DNA of 64,000 nucleotides from Anaerolineaceae bacterium (lineage in GTDB: Bacteria; Chloroflexota; Anaerolineae; Aggregatilineales; Phototrophicaceae), in assembly GCA_002699585.1 (NCBI GenBank), contig PABP01000010.1, positions 62,001-126,000 on the forward strand. Direction: 5' to 3'. Below the pieces are notes generated by a model. The model was not told the origin of the DNA. It did not search any database and saw only the letters and a list, made by a program, of their open reading frames with translations. Shown piece by piece: positions 25,362 through 33,376 of this stretch (positions within the stretch are counted from its first letter, which is position 1; each line of letters opens with the position of its first letter). The position numbers and the translations under genes are program-made.

Positions 25362-26213
25362 TTATCGCGCTCTTTTGGTCATCATGATGTAGATAGCGAT
25401 AAGCGCAATAAACAGCAGCGTAAACGACAGCGCGAACACCCATGCACCTAGCTGCGCCCAGTCAAAATCTGTGCGTGAGATGACAATCGCCAAGAGAATG
25501 AGACCCATCGAGAAGATTTGCGACTGTAGAATAATTTGTGCTGAACGCCAGCGTTTATCCTGGGCAATGCCGATGCCCACTAAACCAGGCAACACGAACA
25601 TCGCGCCCAAAACGCGCCCTGTCAGCGCCGAGATGGTCCAGGGCCAGATGCTTATCATCACAGCGGGAACGATGAGCAAAATCAGGCTCACAAAGGTAAG
25701 CAGGATACCGATAACTAAAAAGAAGCGTTCGATATTTTTTGGCAGATAGCTGTCATGGGTATCCAATGTCTGCGGGTCTGCATCCCGATTGAGCCACCAG
25801 ATAACGGGCAATACGAACGGTAAAACAATATACAAAAACGCCCACATGATAAATGAGGGATGCCCCGCCGTGAACTTATCCCAGTGCAAAATGGTCGCAA
25901 TACCCAGGAATGAAGCAAATGCTGTCACGGGCAGAAAGCCAAGTTTGACCCGGCTCCACTTTTTCGCCAGGAAGACACGGGTAAAGTAGTATGCACCGCC
26001 CAGGTAAGCTGCACCCAGCATCATGGCGGTCATTGAGGGTTTGATCGGCCATGCGAACAAAATCCCGCTCTGTTTTGGCAATAAATACAACATCAGGAAA
26101 GCGATTGTCAGGATGGGAACGATGATTGCGGCAATCAAGCGTGTCACAAACAACACCTGATTATCCTCTGCGGTGGCTTTTAAACGCGGAAAAATCCGCT
26201 TCGCACTATTCAT
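25362..26213 (-). CDS. Polytopic membrane protein, unknown family
   Basis: A 283-aa protein with eight predicted membrane helices, among them 'IIVPILTIAFLMLYLL', 'LGAAYLGGAYYFTRVFL', 'FIMWAFLYIVLPFVLPVIW', 'LVIGILLTFVSLILLIVPAVMISIWPW' and 'WVFALSFTLLFIALIAIYIMM'. The start at 26213 was chosen for the AGGGA just upstream. The C-terminus is basic (TKRAR). It has no recognised transporter or enzyme signature. Confidence 0.65.
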   Translation of the reverse strand: MNSAKRIFPRLKATAEDNQVLFVTRLIAAIIVPILTIAFLMLYLLPKQSGILFAWPIKPSMTAMMLGAAYLGGAYYFTRVFLAKKWSRVKLGFLPVTAFASFLGIATILHWDKFTAGHPSFIMWAFLYIVLPFVLPVIWWLNRDADPQTLDTHDSYLPKNIERFFLVIGILLTFVSLILLIVPAVMISIWPWTISALTGRVLGAMFVLPGLVGIGIAQDKRWRSAQIILQSQIFSMGLILLAIVISRTDFDWAQLGAWVFALSFTLLFIALIAIYIMMTKRAR

Positions 26214-26346
26214 ATGATTCCCTGCCAATAAGTTTTTATTGGATTATAGGCAGCGCTGGCCATTTATGCTGCATATCCGTTGAGATCAAACGAGCCAATG
26301 CCACCCATACGAAGGTTGCGAGTGCGACAAAAGACTGGTCATAGCA

Positions 26347-26364
26347 ACTGGCCATCTGGCCAGT
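26347..26364. repeat. Inverted repeat in a divergent intergenic region
   Basis: ACTGGCCA-TC-TGGCCAGT, 8-bp arms with a 2-nt spacer, between the membrane protein (start 26213) and the acidic protein (start 26438). It may be an operator. Confidence 0.45.
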
Positions 26365-26437
26365 GCGAGTAAGCCTGTAACAATTACAATGAGAAAGTAT
26401 CAAGTCATAACGATTATGTTGAGGGAGACACAAAAAC

Positions 26438-26698
26438 ATGGACGATCTAATTAAAGCCCTTGTGGAACAACTCGATCTGGACGAAGAAATTGCCCAGCAA
26501 GCTGTGGAAACCGTGCTGGCTTTCCTGAAAGACAAATTGCCAGCCGGATTAGGCGACCAGCTAGAAAATATTCTCGATGGCGCTGATGATGGCATTGTCG
26601 ACCAGCTCAGTGGGCTGTTCGGCGGCGACCTGGATGGCGACGGCAAAGCCGATGGTGGCATCGGCGGTATGCTGGGTGGTTTGCTCGGTAAGAAGTAA
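26438..26698 (+). CDS. Small acidic helical protein with a DxDxDG loop
   Basis: An 86-aa acidic protein: two or three amphipathic helices ('LIKALVEQLDLDEEIAQQAVETVLAFLKDKLP', 'LGDQLENILDG') and then a glycine-rich tail 'GGIGGMLGGLLGKK'. The D-L-D-G-D-G-K-A-D loop at residues about 65-73 has the spacing of a calcium-binding (EF-hand/dockerin-type) loop. The helical part recalls DUF2267/YidB-like small proteins. GGGAG precedes the start. It is flanked downstream by a palindromic repeat and a strong terminator, so it is a single-gene unit. Confidence 0.7.
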   Translation: MDDLIKALVEQLDLDEEIAQQAVETVLAFLKDKLPAGLGDQLENILDGADDGIVDQLSGLFGGDLDGDGKADGGIGGMLGGLLGKK

Positions 26699-26734
26699 CT
26701 ATTTGCCCCAGAACGATGTAGAGACATGAGCGAT

Positions 26735-26758
26735 GGGCACAATGTATTGTGCCCCTAC
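26735..26758. repeat. GTAGGGGC-family palindrome
   Basis: GGGCACAATGTATTGTGCCC followed by CTAC: a near-perfect palindrome 37 nt after the acidic protein gene. Confidence 0.75.
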
Positions 26759-26787
26759 AGCACTCTTAGAGTTTTAGATCAGTAGAC

Positions 26788-26815
26788 AAAAAGGCATCGC
26801 TTTTGATGCCTTTTT
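26788..26815. terminator. Bidirectional terminator
   Basis: A 10-11-bp stem (AAAAAGGCATC / GATGCCTTTTT) with a 6-nt loop, followed on the plus strand by TTTG; the A-rich left arm gives a T run on the other strand. Confidence 0.85.
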
Positions 26816-26837
26816 TGTTACCTTGTGAGCACTTTAC

Positions 26838-26940
26838 TTAACACTGTTAAATTTCTCATCCCGCACTCATAAAAAGCGCTTGACTATTGTATTTAACGAT
26901 GTTAAATTAACAGCGTAAGATTTATTAAACACCGTTAAAT
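26838..26940 (+). promoter_or_regulatory. Promoter with three operator-like palindromes of the WHG-type tetR
   Basis: Three related palindromes share the pattern TTTAAC-N3-GTTAAA: TTAACACTGTTAA (26838-26850), ATTTAAC-GAT-GTTAAAT (26891-26907) and ATTAAAC-ACC-GTTAAAT (26924-26940). A promoter, TTGACT (26880-26885), 17 nt, TAAATT (26903-26908), has the middle site between its -35 and -10. The last site ends 11 nt before the ATG. This is what an autoregulated tetR would look like. Confidence 0.75.
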
Positions 26941-26951
26941 AGCGAGGCAGC

Positions 26952-27638
26952 ATGAGCAAGAGGCGCAGTCGGGTTCAACAGGCGACACGCGATGAAATCA
27001 AAGCAGTCGCACGGGCGTTGATGAGCGAACATGGCACTGCTGGGATTTCCATACGGGCGATTGCGCGCGAAATGGACATCACTGCCCCGGCGCTGTATCA
27101 CTACTACGCCAACATGGACGCACTCATCACCGATCTGCTGGTTGATGGCTTTAACGCCAGTGCCGATGCCATGCAAGCGGCTTACGAGCAACCGGGTACG
27201 CCTGCGGAGAAAGTGCGGGCGATCTTCCTGGCCTATCGTCAGTGGGCGCTGGCGCACAAGAGTGAGTTTGAGCTGCTGTACGGCAATCCGATTCCAGGTT
27301 ATGAAGCGCCAAAGGATGTCACGATTCCGGCAGCGTCACGGACGCAGGTGATTCTATCGCAGGCTATCGGTGCGCTGATGATGGCCACTAAAAAGCCAGT
27401 CATGCCAGTATGGACCAACGTGCCACCGAAGGTCACGGAGACATTGACGCATATTCTGGAAGAAGGTGGCTATCCAGCCGAGTTCATGCAGGCGGCGTAT
27501 ATGGCGAGTCTGTTCTGGGCGCAGGGGCACGGCATCATCATGCTGGAGCTGCATGGGCATCTGACGCCCACGCTGGGCGATATGGACGCGGCCTACGGCC
27601 AGTTCATTGACAGTGTGCTGGTACAGCTCGGCGCGTAA
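26952..27638 (+). CDS. TetR family regulator with WHG-type C-terminal domain
   Basis: A 228-aa regulator. The HTH covers residues about 12-58: 'IKAVARALMSEHGTAGISIRAIAREM', then 'TAPALYHYYANMDALITDLL'. The C-terminal part begins 'VRAIFLAYRQWALAHKSEFELLYG', the W-A-L-x-H-x3-F-x-L-L-Y-G signature of the WHG domain (TetR_C_33 type), which senses hydrophobic ligands. Three operator-like palindromes precede it. The NAD(P)-binding protein 250 nt downstream on the same strand may be part of its regulon (inference); it is not in an obvious operon. Confidence 0.88.
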   Translation: MSKRRSRVQQATRDEIKAVARALMSEHGTAGISIRAIAREMDITAPALYHYYANMDALITDLLVDGFNASADAMQAAYEQPGTPAEKVRAIFLAYRQWALAHKSEFELLYGNPIPGYEAPKDVTIPAASRTQVILSQAIGALMMATKKPVMPVWTNVPPKVTETLTHILEEGGYPAEFMQAAYMASLFWAQGHGIIMLELHGHLTPTLGDMDAAYGQFIDSVLVQLGA

Positions 27639-27660
27639 GAGCAATACAAACTTTAGTTTT

Positions 27661-27726
27661 GTCACCTTTTTTGCAAAAAAGGTGACACCAAAAAATTCCT
27701 GATTATGAAAATCGAAGATTTTCATA
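27661..27726. repeat. Two perfect hairpins downstream of tetR
   Basis: GTCACCTTTT...AAAAGGTGAC (27661-27686) is a perfect 26-nt palindrome. TATGAAAATC-GAA-GATTTTCATA (27704-27726) is a second, 17 nt further on. The first, 22 nt past the stop, can serve as a terminator. The rest of 27727-27890 is A+T rich with no gene seen. Confidence 0.7.
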
Positions 27727-27890
27727 GAGATTCTAGGCACGAGCTAAGCAACATCCATTTTTAGATAAATTGCTATTCAACTCCAAACAAATAACTCTTT
27801 ATAAAGCCCAAAATCGCGGGTTTGCGGTGGGCCAGGATTTGATTTGCCAAGTGACGGGCGTATTGCCCAAAGATGATAGGAGATATACAG

Positions 27891-28838
27891 ATGAACAACA
27901 GCCATAGTCAGGAGCTACACGTCGTATTCGGAGCCGGGAACGTCGGCACATGTATCATGAAGGAACTGATCGAACGCAGGCATCGGGTGCGGGTGGTCAA
28001 TCGCAGTGGCATGGCGGATGCCCCTGCCGGGGTCGAGATTATGCGCGGGGATTTGATGGACGTTACCTTCGCCAAGCAGGCAGCGGAAGGCGCGAGCGTC
28101 ATCTACAACACACTGAACCCGCCCTATGACAAATGGGTCGAGCTGTTCCCGACTTTGCAAGCCAATGTCATCGAAGCGGCTGCGCATGTCGGGGCCAAGC
28201 TCGTCGTGCTGGACAATCTGTATATGTATGGCAGTCCGAAGGGCCAAACGATCACGGAAGACTTACCGTACGATGCCCATACCAAAAAAGGCAAGCTGCG
28301 GGCACAGATGGCACGCGACCTGATGGCAGCGCACAACAGTGGCAAGGTGCAGGTGGTCGTCGGACGCGCATCGGACTTTTACGGGCCGGGTGTGGAGCAA
28401 TCGCCAATTACAGCGGACCGGGCGCTAGGGGCGATGTTGCAGGGCAAGGCGGCCAGTGTGGTCGGCAACCCGGATATGCCACACACGCACAGCTATGTGC
28501 CGGATGTGGCCAAGGGGCTGGTCGTGCTGGGTGAGAATGAAAGCGCATATGGGCAAGTATGGCATCTGCCGACAGCAGCGACGGGAACGACTCGCGAACT
28601 ACTGCAAAAAATCGGCAAGGCGGCTGGACTGAGCGACGTAAAGGTCAGTGCCGCGCCGAAACTGATCCTACGGGTGATGAGCTGGTTCCAGCCGATGGTG
28701 GCTGAAGTGTACGAGATGCTTTACGAATTTGAGGAGCCGTTTGTGCTGGACCACAGCAAATTCGACGCGGCCTTTGGGGACATTTCCACGCCGCTGGATG
28801 AGGCGATCAGGGAGACAGTGTCATACTATCAAAGCTGA
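27891..28838 (+). CDS. NAD(P)-dependent epimerase/dehydratase-like (extended/atypical SDR)
   Basis: A 315-aa Rossmann protein with the nucleotide loop 'VVFGAGNVGTCIMKELIER' (G-A-G-N-V-G instead of the usual G-x-x-G-x-x-G), 'VVNRSG' after beta-2, and 'VIYNTLNPPYDKW'. Extended SDRs keep Y-x3-K; here 'LDNLYMYGSPKGQ' supplies a Tyr without the Lys at the expected spacing. It may therefore be a NmrA-like reductase or a regulator rather than a classic epimerase. The start at 27891 has GGAG upstream. Probably cytoplasmic. Confidence 0.8.
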   Translation: MNNSHSQELHVVFGAGNVGTCIMKELIERRHRVRVVNRSGMADAPAGVEIMRGDLMDVTFAKQAAEGASVIYNTLNPPYDKWVELFPTLQANVIEAAAHVGAKLVVLDNLYMYGSPKGQTITEDLPYDAHTKKGKLRAQMARDLMAAHNSGKVQVVVGRASDFYGPGVEQSPITADRALGAMLQGKAASVVGNPDMPHTHSYVPDVAKGLVVLGENESAYGQVWHLPTAATGTTRELLQKIGKAAGLSDVKVSAAPKLILRVMSWFQPMVAEVYEMLYEFEEPFVLDHSKFDAAFGDISTPLDEAIRETVSYYQS

Positions 28839-28847
28839 CATCAATCT

Positions 28848-28871
28848 GGGCACGACATGTCGTGCCCCTAC
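28848..28871. repeat. GTAGGGGC-family palindrome
   Basis: GGGCACGACATGTCGTGCCC followed by CTAC: a perfect 20-nt palindrome starting 10 nt after a stop codon. Confidence 0.75.
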
Positions 28872-28918
28872 GATCTGCTTTTTCGGGTCGCAGTCTCAAT
28901 AACTTCGCTGTAGAAATA

Positions 28919-28946
28919 GAAAAGGCGCTGTTACCAGCGCCTTTTT
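28919..28946. terminator. Bidirectional terminator between convergent genes
   Basis: AAAAGGCGCTG / CAGCGCCTTTTT with a 4-nt loop; T runs on both strands. Confidence 0.88.
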
Positions 28947-28973
28947 GGATATTTTAGTTTGCGGAATCGTCAA

Positions 28974-30728
28974 TTACGAGCGGATGGGAACCTGGTTCAG
29001 GTCGATGCCGGAGATGTCATCGACCAAGCCAGCGGCGACCCAACCCGTGATGCCCTCGTACTGGACCAGCCACCAGGTGGTTGTGACATTACGGGCCAGA
29101 ATGCTGGCGGTATCGCCAGGGTTCATGACGGCCAGTAGTGCAGAACCACGCGCAGGCTGTGAACGCACGTTGACGTTGGTCTGGGCAGACACGATATAAC
29201 CCGTTGACGGAAGATCCGGTCGGACGTCATCAGCAGTGACAGGCACGGCATCGGCATTATCAATGCTGACGAAGCGGCCAAAGACCCAACCGGTCACACC
29301 GTCACCCAGGTCGATCTGCCACCAGGTGCTGTCGTTGGTGCGGCCCACGACACCGTAGGCTTCGCCGGCAGAAACGCGGCGAATGACGTCACCTGTCTGG
29401 GTGCTAGGCGCATTACGGACGTTCAGGCGCGGGGCGGTGATGGTCGCAACCGCGACAACGGGATCAGCACTTGAAGCTTCATCTAAAAGGATACGGCTGT
29501 AGTTGATAAAGGCCAAACCACCCGCTTCGTAGTACTCCACAACAATGTTATGGAAACCGGCATCCAGAGCGATGTCACCCTGGTAGACCAAACCGGATGA
29601 ACCATGATACTCATCAATGACAAGGAAGCCATCAACAGTTACACGGATGCCATCATCGGCCTGTACCTGAAAGCGATGGGTTCCGGCATCGAGATAGGTT
29701 GTCGTCGAGAAGCGCGCGCTAAAATTGTTCGCGGGGACTTCCGGCGCGGGTGAACCCGAACCCCAATTGTTGGTCGGTGAGGCGACGGTTGTCGTCAGGA
29801 CAGGTGACCCGCTCAGGGTCGTATTGTCAAAGAATTGCACGGACCAGTTGCCATCCTCAACGTCATTCAACTGGGATAGGTCAAAGTCGATAGCAGCGAG
29901 GCCGCCCTGCTCAAAATATTCGATGGTCAGCAGGCGTGTGGCACCGGGATCGACGTTAAAAGTCGCTTCATAGGTTTGGCCAGTGGCGGTGTGCCATTCA
30001 TTAATGATCAGCGTGTTGTCGATATAGACACGCACGCCATCATCGGCCTGCACCTGAACACGGTAATTACCAGCGGTCGCTACCTGCTGACGCCAGCTCG
30101 CGCTGAAGTTATCGGCTGAAACGGCAGCATACGGCGAACCTGCGCCCCAATTGGCGCTCACCTGATTTTCGATGGTATTAACCACAGCCGGACCCGTCAG
30201 TGAGGTATTGTTGTAGTACTCCGCGACCCAACGATCAACAGAAGGTTGCGGCAAGCCAACCGGATCAGCGTAGGTCCAATCGACGGAGATAAAGGCCGGA
30301 CCCACCAATTCCTGATAGTCAACGCGGACATTATGGACGCCTGCTGTCAGGGAGATTTCCGCAGTGACCTGATCATCCAGACGACCCGACGCGAAGGTAT
30401 CGATAACGGTGGTGTTATCGACCGTGATACGCGCGTAGTCATCGGCTAACAGGGTAAAGGTATATGTACCCACGTTGAAATAGGTATCGGTCGTCCAGAT
30501 GGCCGAGAAGTTATCCGCAGGTAAACCACTGGGCGCGCCTTCGCCCCAGTTAAAGTTGAGGGTATTGACGGTGGTCGTGTAAACAGGTGTGCCCTGTCGA
30601 TTCGCATTATCAAAGTAACTCGCCTGCCAGACCGTGCCGCTCTGTGCGGAAACTGTCCCCAGACCCAGTAAGGTCAGCGTCAGAATCGCGGTGAGAACGA
30701 CGGCAGGTATTCTTCGTTGCCAGTTCAT
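28974..30728 (-). CDS. Secreted protein with three PA14-like and two SH3 domains
   Basis: A 584-aa exported protein: signal peptide (residues 1-28, ending VSA-Q), then three PA14-like beta domains at about 30-155, 165-285 and 290-415. Each opens with 'W.A.YFDN/YYNNTSLTG/FFDNTTLSG' and contains 'F.ADDG.RV.VD...VI..W/YH' and 'V.YYE.GG.A'. Two bacterial SH3 (SH3_3) domains follow (about 425-485, 515-580), each with 'LNVRNAPS'/'VNVRSQPA' and 'GWV'. PA14 domains bind glycans; SH3 domains bind peptidoglycan. GGAGG precedes the start. A cell-wall glycan-binding role is inferred. Confidence 0.88.
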   Translation of the reverse strand: MNWQRRIPAVVLTAILTLTLLGLGTVSAQSGTVWQASYFDNANRQGTPVYTTTVNTLNFNWGEGAPSGLPADNFSAIWTTDTYFNVGTYTFTLLADDYARITVDNTTVIDTFASGRLDDQVTAEISLTAGVHNVRVDYQELVGPAFISVDWTYADPVGLPQPSVDRWVAEYYNNTSLTGPAVVNTIENQVSANWGAGSPYAAVSADNFSASWRQQVATAGNYRVQVQADDGVRVYIDNTLIINEWHTATGQTYEATFNVDPGATRLLTIEYFEQGGLAAIDFDLSQLNDVEDGNWSVQFFDNTTLSGSPVLTTTVASPTNNWGSGSPAPEVPANNFSARFSTTTYLDAGTHRFQVQADDGIRVTVDGFLVIDEYHGSSGLVYQGDIALDAGFHNIVVEYYEAGGLAFINYSRILLDEASSADPVVAVATITAPRLNVRNAPSTQTGDVIRRVSAGEAYGVVGRTNDSTWWQIDLGDGVTGWVFGRFVSIDNADAVPVTADDVRPDLPSTGYIVSAQTNVNVRSQPARGSALLAVMNPGDTASILARNVTTTWWLVQYEGITGWVAAGLVDDISGIDLNQVPIRS

Positions 30729-30938
30729 ATGTCCTCCATAAATAAACGTAGCTATTTGTACGTAGTATGGTGGATGGACATAAACTGGCCCGGAACTGTG
30801 TCCTAGTAGGGTGTATAAACAAGCGACATGAATACTTAGCTAGCGTTAAGCTAATGGGCCGGATGGACTGCCTGCAAGTCTAGCACGCGTGGTAACATCA
30901 TCAAGAAACGAAACATGGGCAGCAATAAGAGAGGTCTT

Positions 30939-31781
30939 ATGAGCAACGAGACAACATTGAAGCCGCTAGCAGAGCCGGAAGAGTCGGTCGCGATTGTGGT
31001 GATTGCGGCACATCATGATGATATTGAATTTGGTGTATCCGGCAGCGTGGCCAAGTGGGTCAAAGATGGCCATACCGTGACCTATGTGATTATCACGGAT
31101 GGCGGCAGCGGCAGCAATGTACCGGGCGTGGTTCGGAGTGAGCTAACAGAGACACGGCGAGTGGAACAACTGGCAGCAGCCAAGGCCATTGGTGTAGAAG
31201 ATGTGCGCTTTTTAGGCTATCACGATGGCACGCTGGCACCCACAATGGATCTGCGGCGCGACCTGACACGCATCCTGCGCGAGGTGAAGCCCTACCGCGT
31301 GGTCTGCCAAGACCCGACGACGGTCTTCGCGGGCGATAATTACGTCAACCACCCCGATCACCGGGCAGCGGGTGAAGCGGCAATCTACGCGACGTTCCCC
31401 AGCAGTGAGAGCCGCCCTATTTTCCCGGAACTGTTGGCAGAAGGTTACGAACCGCACAAAGTCGGTGAACTGCTGCTGAACCTATCCATGAATCCGAACC
31501 ACTTCGTAGACATCAGCGAGACGATTGACCTGAAGATGGATGCGCTGCGCTGCCATGCATCGCAAATTGGCAGCGGCGAAGATGCCGAAAAAGGTGCACT
31601 GAAATGGATCCGGTTCCGTAACAAAGAAAGCGGCAAGGAAGTCGGTGTGGGCTATGCGGAGCACTTCAAGCTGATGAAGTTCGATGAGCCACGGCCCGGT
31701 ACGGATGAAGAAACCGAGGATGCCACCCAAGAAGCGATGACAGACGCGACGAATGAAGCTGCCGAGAGCGAGAGCAGCTAA
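30939..31781 (+). CDS. PIG-L/LmbE family N-deacetylase
   Basis: A 280-aa zinc-dependent deacetylase. The metal motif A-H-(P/H)-D-D is 'AAHHDDIEFG' near residue 26, and the second zinc His is in 'NYVNHPDHRAAGEAA'. Between them 'DGGSGSN' and 'RRVEQLAAAKAIGVEDVRFLGYHDG' are typical. Family members remove N-acetyl groups from GlcNAc in mycothiol, bacillithiol, GPI and antibiotic pathways. The last 30 residues are acidic (EETEDATQEAMTDATNE). The ATG at 30939 has AGAGAGG 6 nt upstream. It stands alone. Confidence 0.9.
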   Translation: MSNETTLKPLAEPEESVAIVVIAAHHDDIEFGVSGSVAKWVKDGHTVTYVIITDGGSGSNVPGVVRSELTETRRVEQLAAAKAIGVEDVRFLGYHDGTLAPTMDLRRDLTRILREVKPYRVVCQDPTTVFAGDNYVNHPDHRAAGEAAIYATFPSSESRPIFPELLAEGYEPHKVGELLLNLSMNPNHFVDISETIDLKMDALRCHASQIGSGEDAEKGALKWIRFRNKESGKEVGVGYAEHFKLMKFDEPRPGTDEETEDATQEAMTDATNEAAESESS

Positions 31782-31800
31782 AACATCCTCATTGTTTTCG

Positions 31801-31842
31801 CCGCCGCAGACTGAAGTCATACGGCTACGTTTGGATAGCGGT
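31801..31842. repeat. Dispersed 'CCGCCGC.GACTGAAGTC' repeat, copy 1
   Basis: About 42 nt (CCGCCGCAGACTGAAGTC...GTTTGGATAGCGG) recur at 48993-49037 with seven to eight differences. The core GCCGCAGACT/AGTC.TACGGC can form an imperfect hairpin. Confidence 0.65.
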
Positions 31843-31858
31843 TGCGAATTATTAAACG

Positions 31859-31893
31859 AAAAAGGCCGACTGCGCAAACAGTCGGCCTTTTTG
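31859..31893. terminator. Bidirectional terminator
   Basis: AAAAAGGCCGACTG / CAGTCGGCCTTTTT, a 14-bp stem with a 6-nt loop and T runs on both strands, between convergent genes. Confidence 0.92.
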
Positions 31894-31909
31894 ATGGATA
31901 GCGTCTGCC

Positions 31910-33139
31910 CTAGCGGACGGTGAAAGTACACTTCTCCGTCTGGAACGGAATATTGGTACCCGGGCCATACTGGGCATCGCCATCGTTGATGGCTTCGTCC
32001 CAGGTGACTTCGTACTGAATTTCGTAATCACCGGGTTCCAATGGGCCAAAGGGCACGTAGTAGTAAGCAACATAGAACGCACCCTGCTGGCGAATCGGTT
32101 CGACGTGACTATCCGGGTTGGGGACATTTTCACCGTTCACGCGGATAACGTGGTTGGCGGCATCAATGTGATCCTGGACTTGCTGGCGGGTGCGAGCGAA
32201 CCAGGCCCAGTAAATATCAACGGTTGAGCCAGCGGGGACAATCGGTGCAGAAATGCCATAACCACTGTCATCGCAAAACGCGAAGACGTCGATGCCATCG
32301 GAGGGCGTGCCCTCATTGGCTTCTTCCGGGGTGGCTAAATTGGCACCGGATTCGGTAGCTTCTTCGCCGACTTCAGTGGCAACGCTCACTTCACGCGAGG
32401 TTGGGCTGGCATTGGGGTTGGGCGTGGGTGTGGCTGCCCCGGCGGCCAAGGCAGTGGCCGTCTGGTTGATGACGGTTAGGTCGATGACCGGAACGAGTGC
32501 TGAAGTTGTGCCACTGGCATCGGCATCGGACTGCTCTGTCAATGTCGGCGGCGCGGTTGGCGTGCGGCCACTAACCGAGCGAGGCGGCGTCGGCGTGATG
32601 GTCCCACCCCCGAGTACAGCGGTCGGCAGCGGCGTACCCAGCGCCAACGAGGTCGCATCCTGGGAAGGCGTCAGGGTTGGGAAAGCGGTCGATGTCGGCG
32701 GAATGCGCAGCAAAGACGCTGCTAACCAGCCCTCTTCGCCATTGTCGAGGCGAATATTGTACCAATCGCTATCGGGGCTGACGCCCAACAAAATGACGCC
32801 TGTACCGGGGGCGATGGCATCAATCACGGCGAAGTTGGTTCCTGGGCCTTCACGGACGTTGACCAACCCGGCTGCCGAATTGATGATGCCCTGGATGGTG
32901 GGCGTCAGCGTCGGCGTGGGTGAGAGCGTCGGCGTGGGCGGAATGGGCGTATCGGTCGGCGTCTGGGTGAAGGTTGGCAAGGGGGTGTTTGTGGATTCCG
33001 GCGTGGCCGTAAAGCGCGGCGTTTCGCTCAGGACCGGCATGAAGGTGGCTGTTGGTTCAATCGCAACCTCCTCAGCGGCAGGCGTGCAGGCAGCCAGAGC
33101 AAAAACAGCCATGAGACAAGCAGTTAAAATCTTTTTCAT
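31910..33139 (-). CDS. Lipoprotein with Pro/Thr stalk and SH3 domain
   Basis: A 409-aa lipoprotein: signal and lipobox 'VFALAAC' (Cys near residue 18), a Thr/Pro stalk to about residue 85, an SH3_3 domain ('GLVNVREGPGTNFAVIDAI...GWLAASLL') near 90-150, and a second low-complexity stretch. The C-terminal domain (about 280-409) begins 'VFAFCDDSGYG' and has one Cys there and one in the last 'KCTFTV', perhaps a disulfide. The start at 33139 has GAGAGG upstream. Likely surface-exposed. Its antisense frame is open for long stretches because of the low-complexity composition. Confidence 0.82.
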   Translation of the reverse strand: MKKILTACLMAVFALAACTPAAEEVAIEPTATFMPVLSETPRFTATPESTNTPLPTFTQTPTDTPIPPTPTLSPTPTLTPTIQGIINSAAGLVNVREGPGTNFAVIDAIAPGTGVILLGVSPDSDWYNIRLDNGEEGWLAASLLRIPPTSTAFPTLTPSQDATSLALGTPLPTAVLGGGTITPTPPRSVSGRTPTAPPTLTEQSDADASGTTSALVPVIDLTVINQTATALAAGAATPTPNPNASPTSREVSVATEVGEEATESGANLATPEEANEGTPSDGIDVFAFCDDSGYGISAPIVPAGSTVDIYWAWFARTRQQVQDHIDAANHVIRVNGENVPNPDSHVEPIRQQGAFYVAYYYVPFGPLEPGDYEIQYEVTWDEAINDGDAQYGPGTNIPFQTEKCTFTVR

Positions 33140-33376
33140 GAGACCTCTCATCTGCTGCGGAATCCTCTCCATATGATTGCGCATTTGATTGCATATCGTA
33201 TTGTGGCACAAATGAGACACATCTGCACCTATGCCCTATTTTACCGTCACATGCAGGATTAAGCACTTGCCGGAGGCGAGCATCTGACCTAGAGTCAGGG
33301 AAACGTCAGGCAAATTGCTAACGACTCTCCTTATGAGAGTCTGTTCCTTTATGAATGTGACGATGAAGAAAATCAT

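Noticed and set aside
26925-27257. 110-codon minus-strand frame over tetR
   Set aside because: Antisense to the HTH-encoding strand.
32292-33176. 294-codon plus-strand frame antisense to the Pro/Thr lipoprotein
   Set aside because: Its Ser/Val/Gly-rich content is the mirror image of Thr/Pro codons in the low-complexity stalk; the minus-strand frame has a lipobox and SH3 domain.
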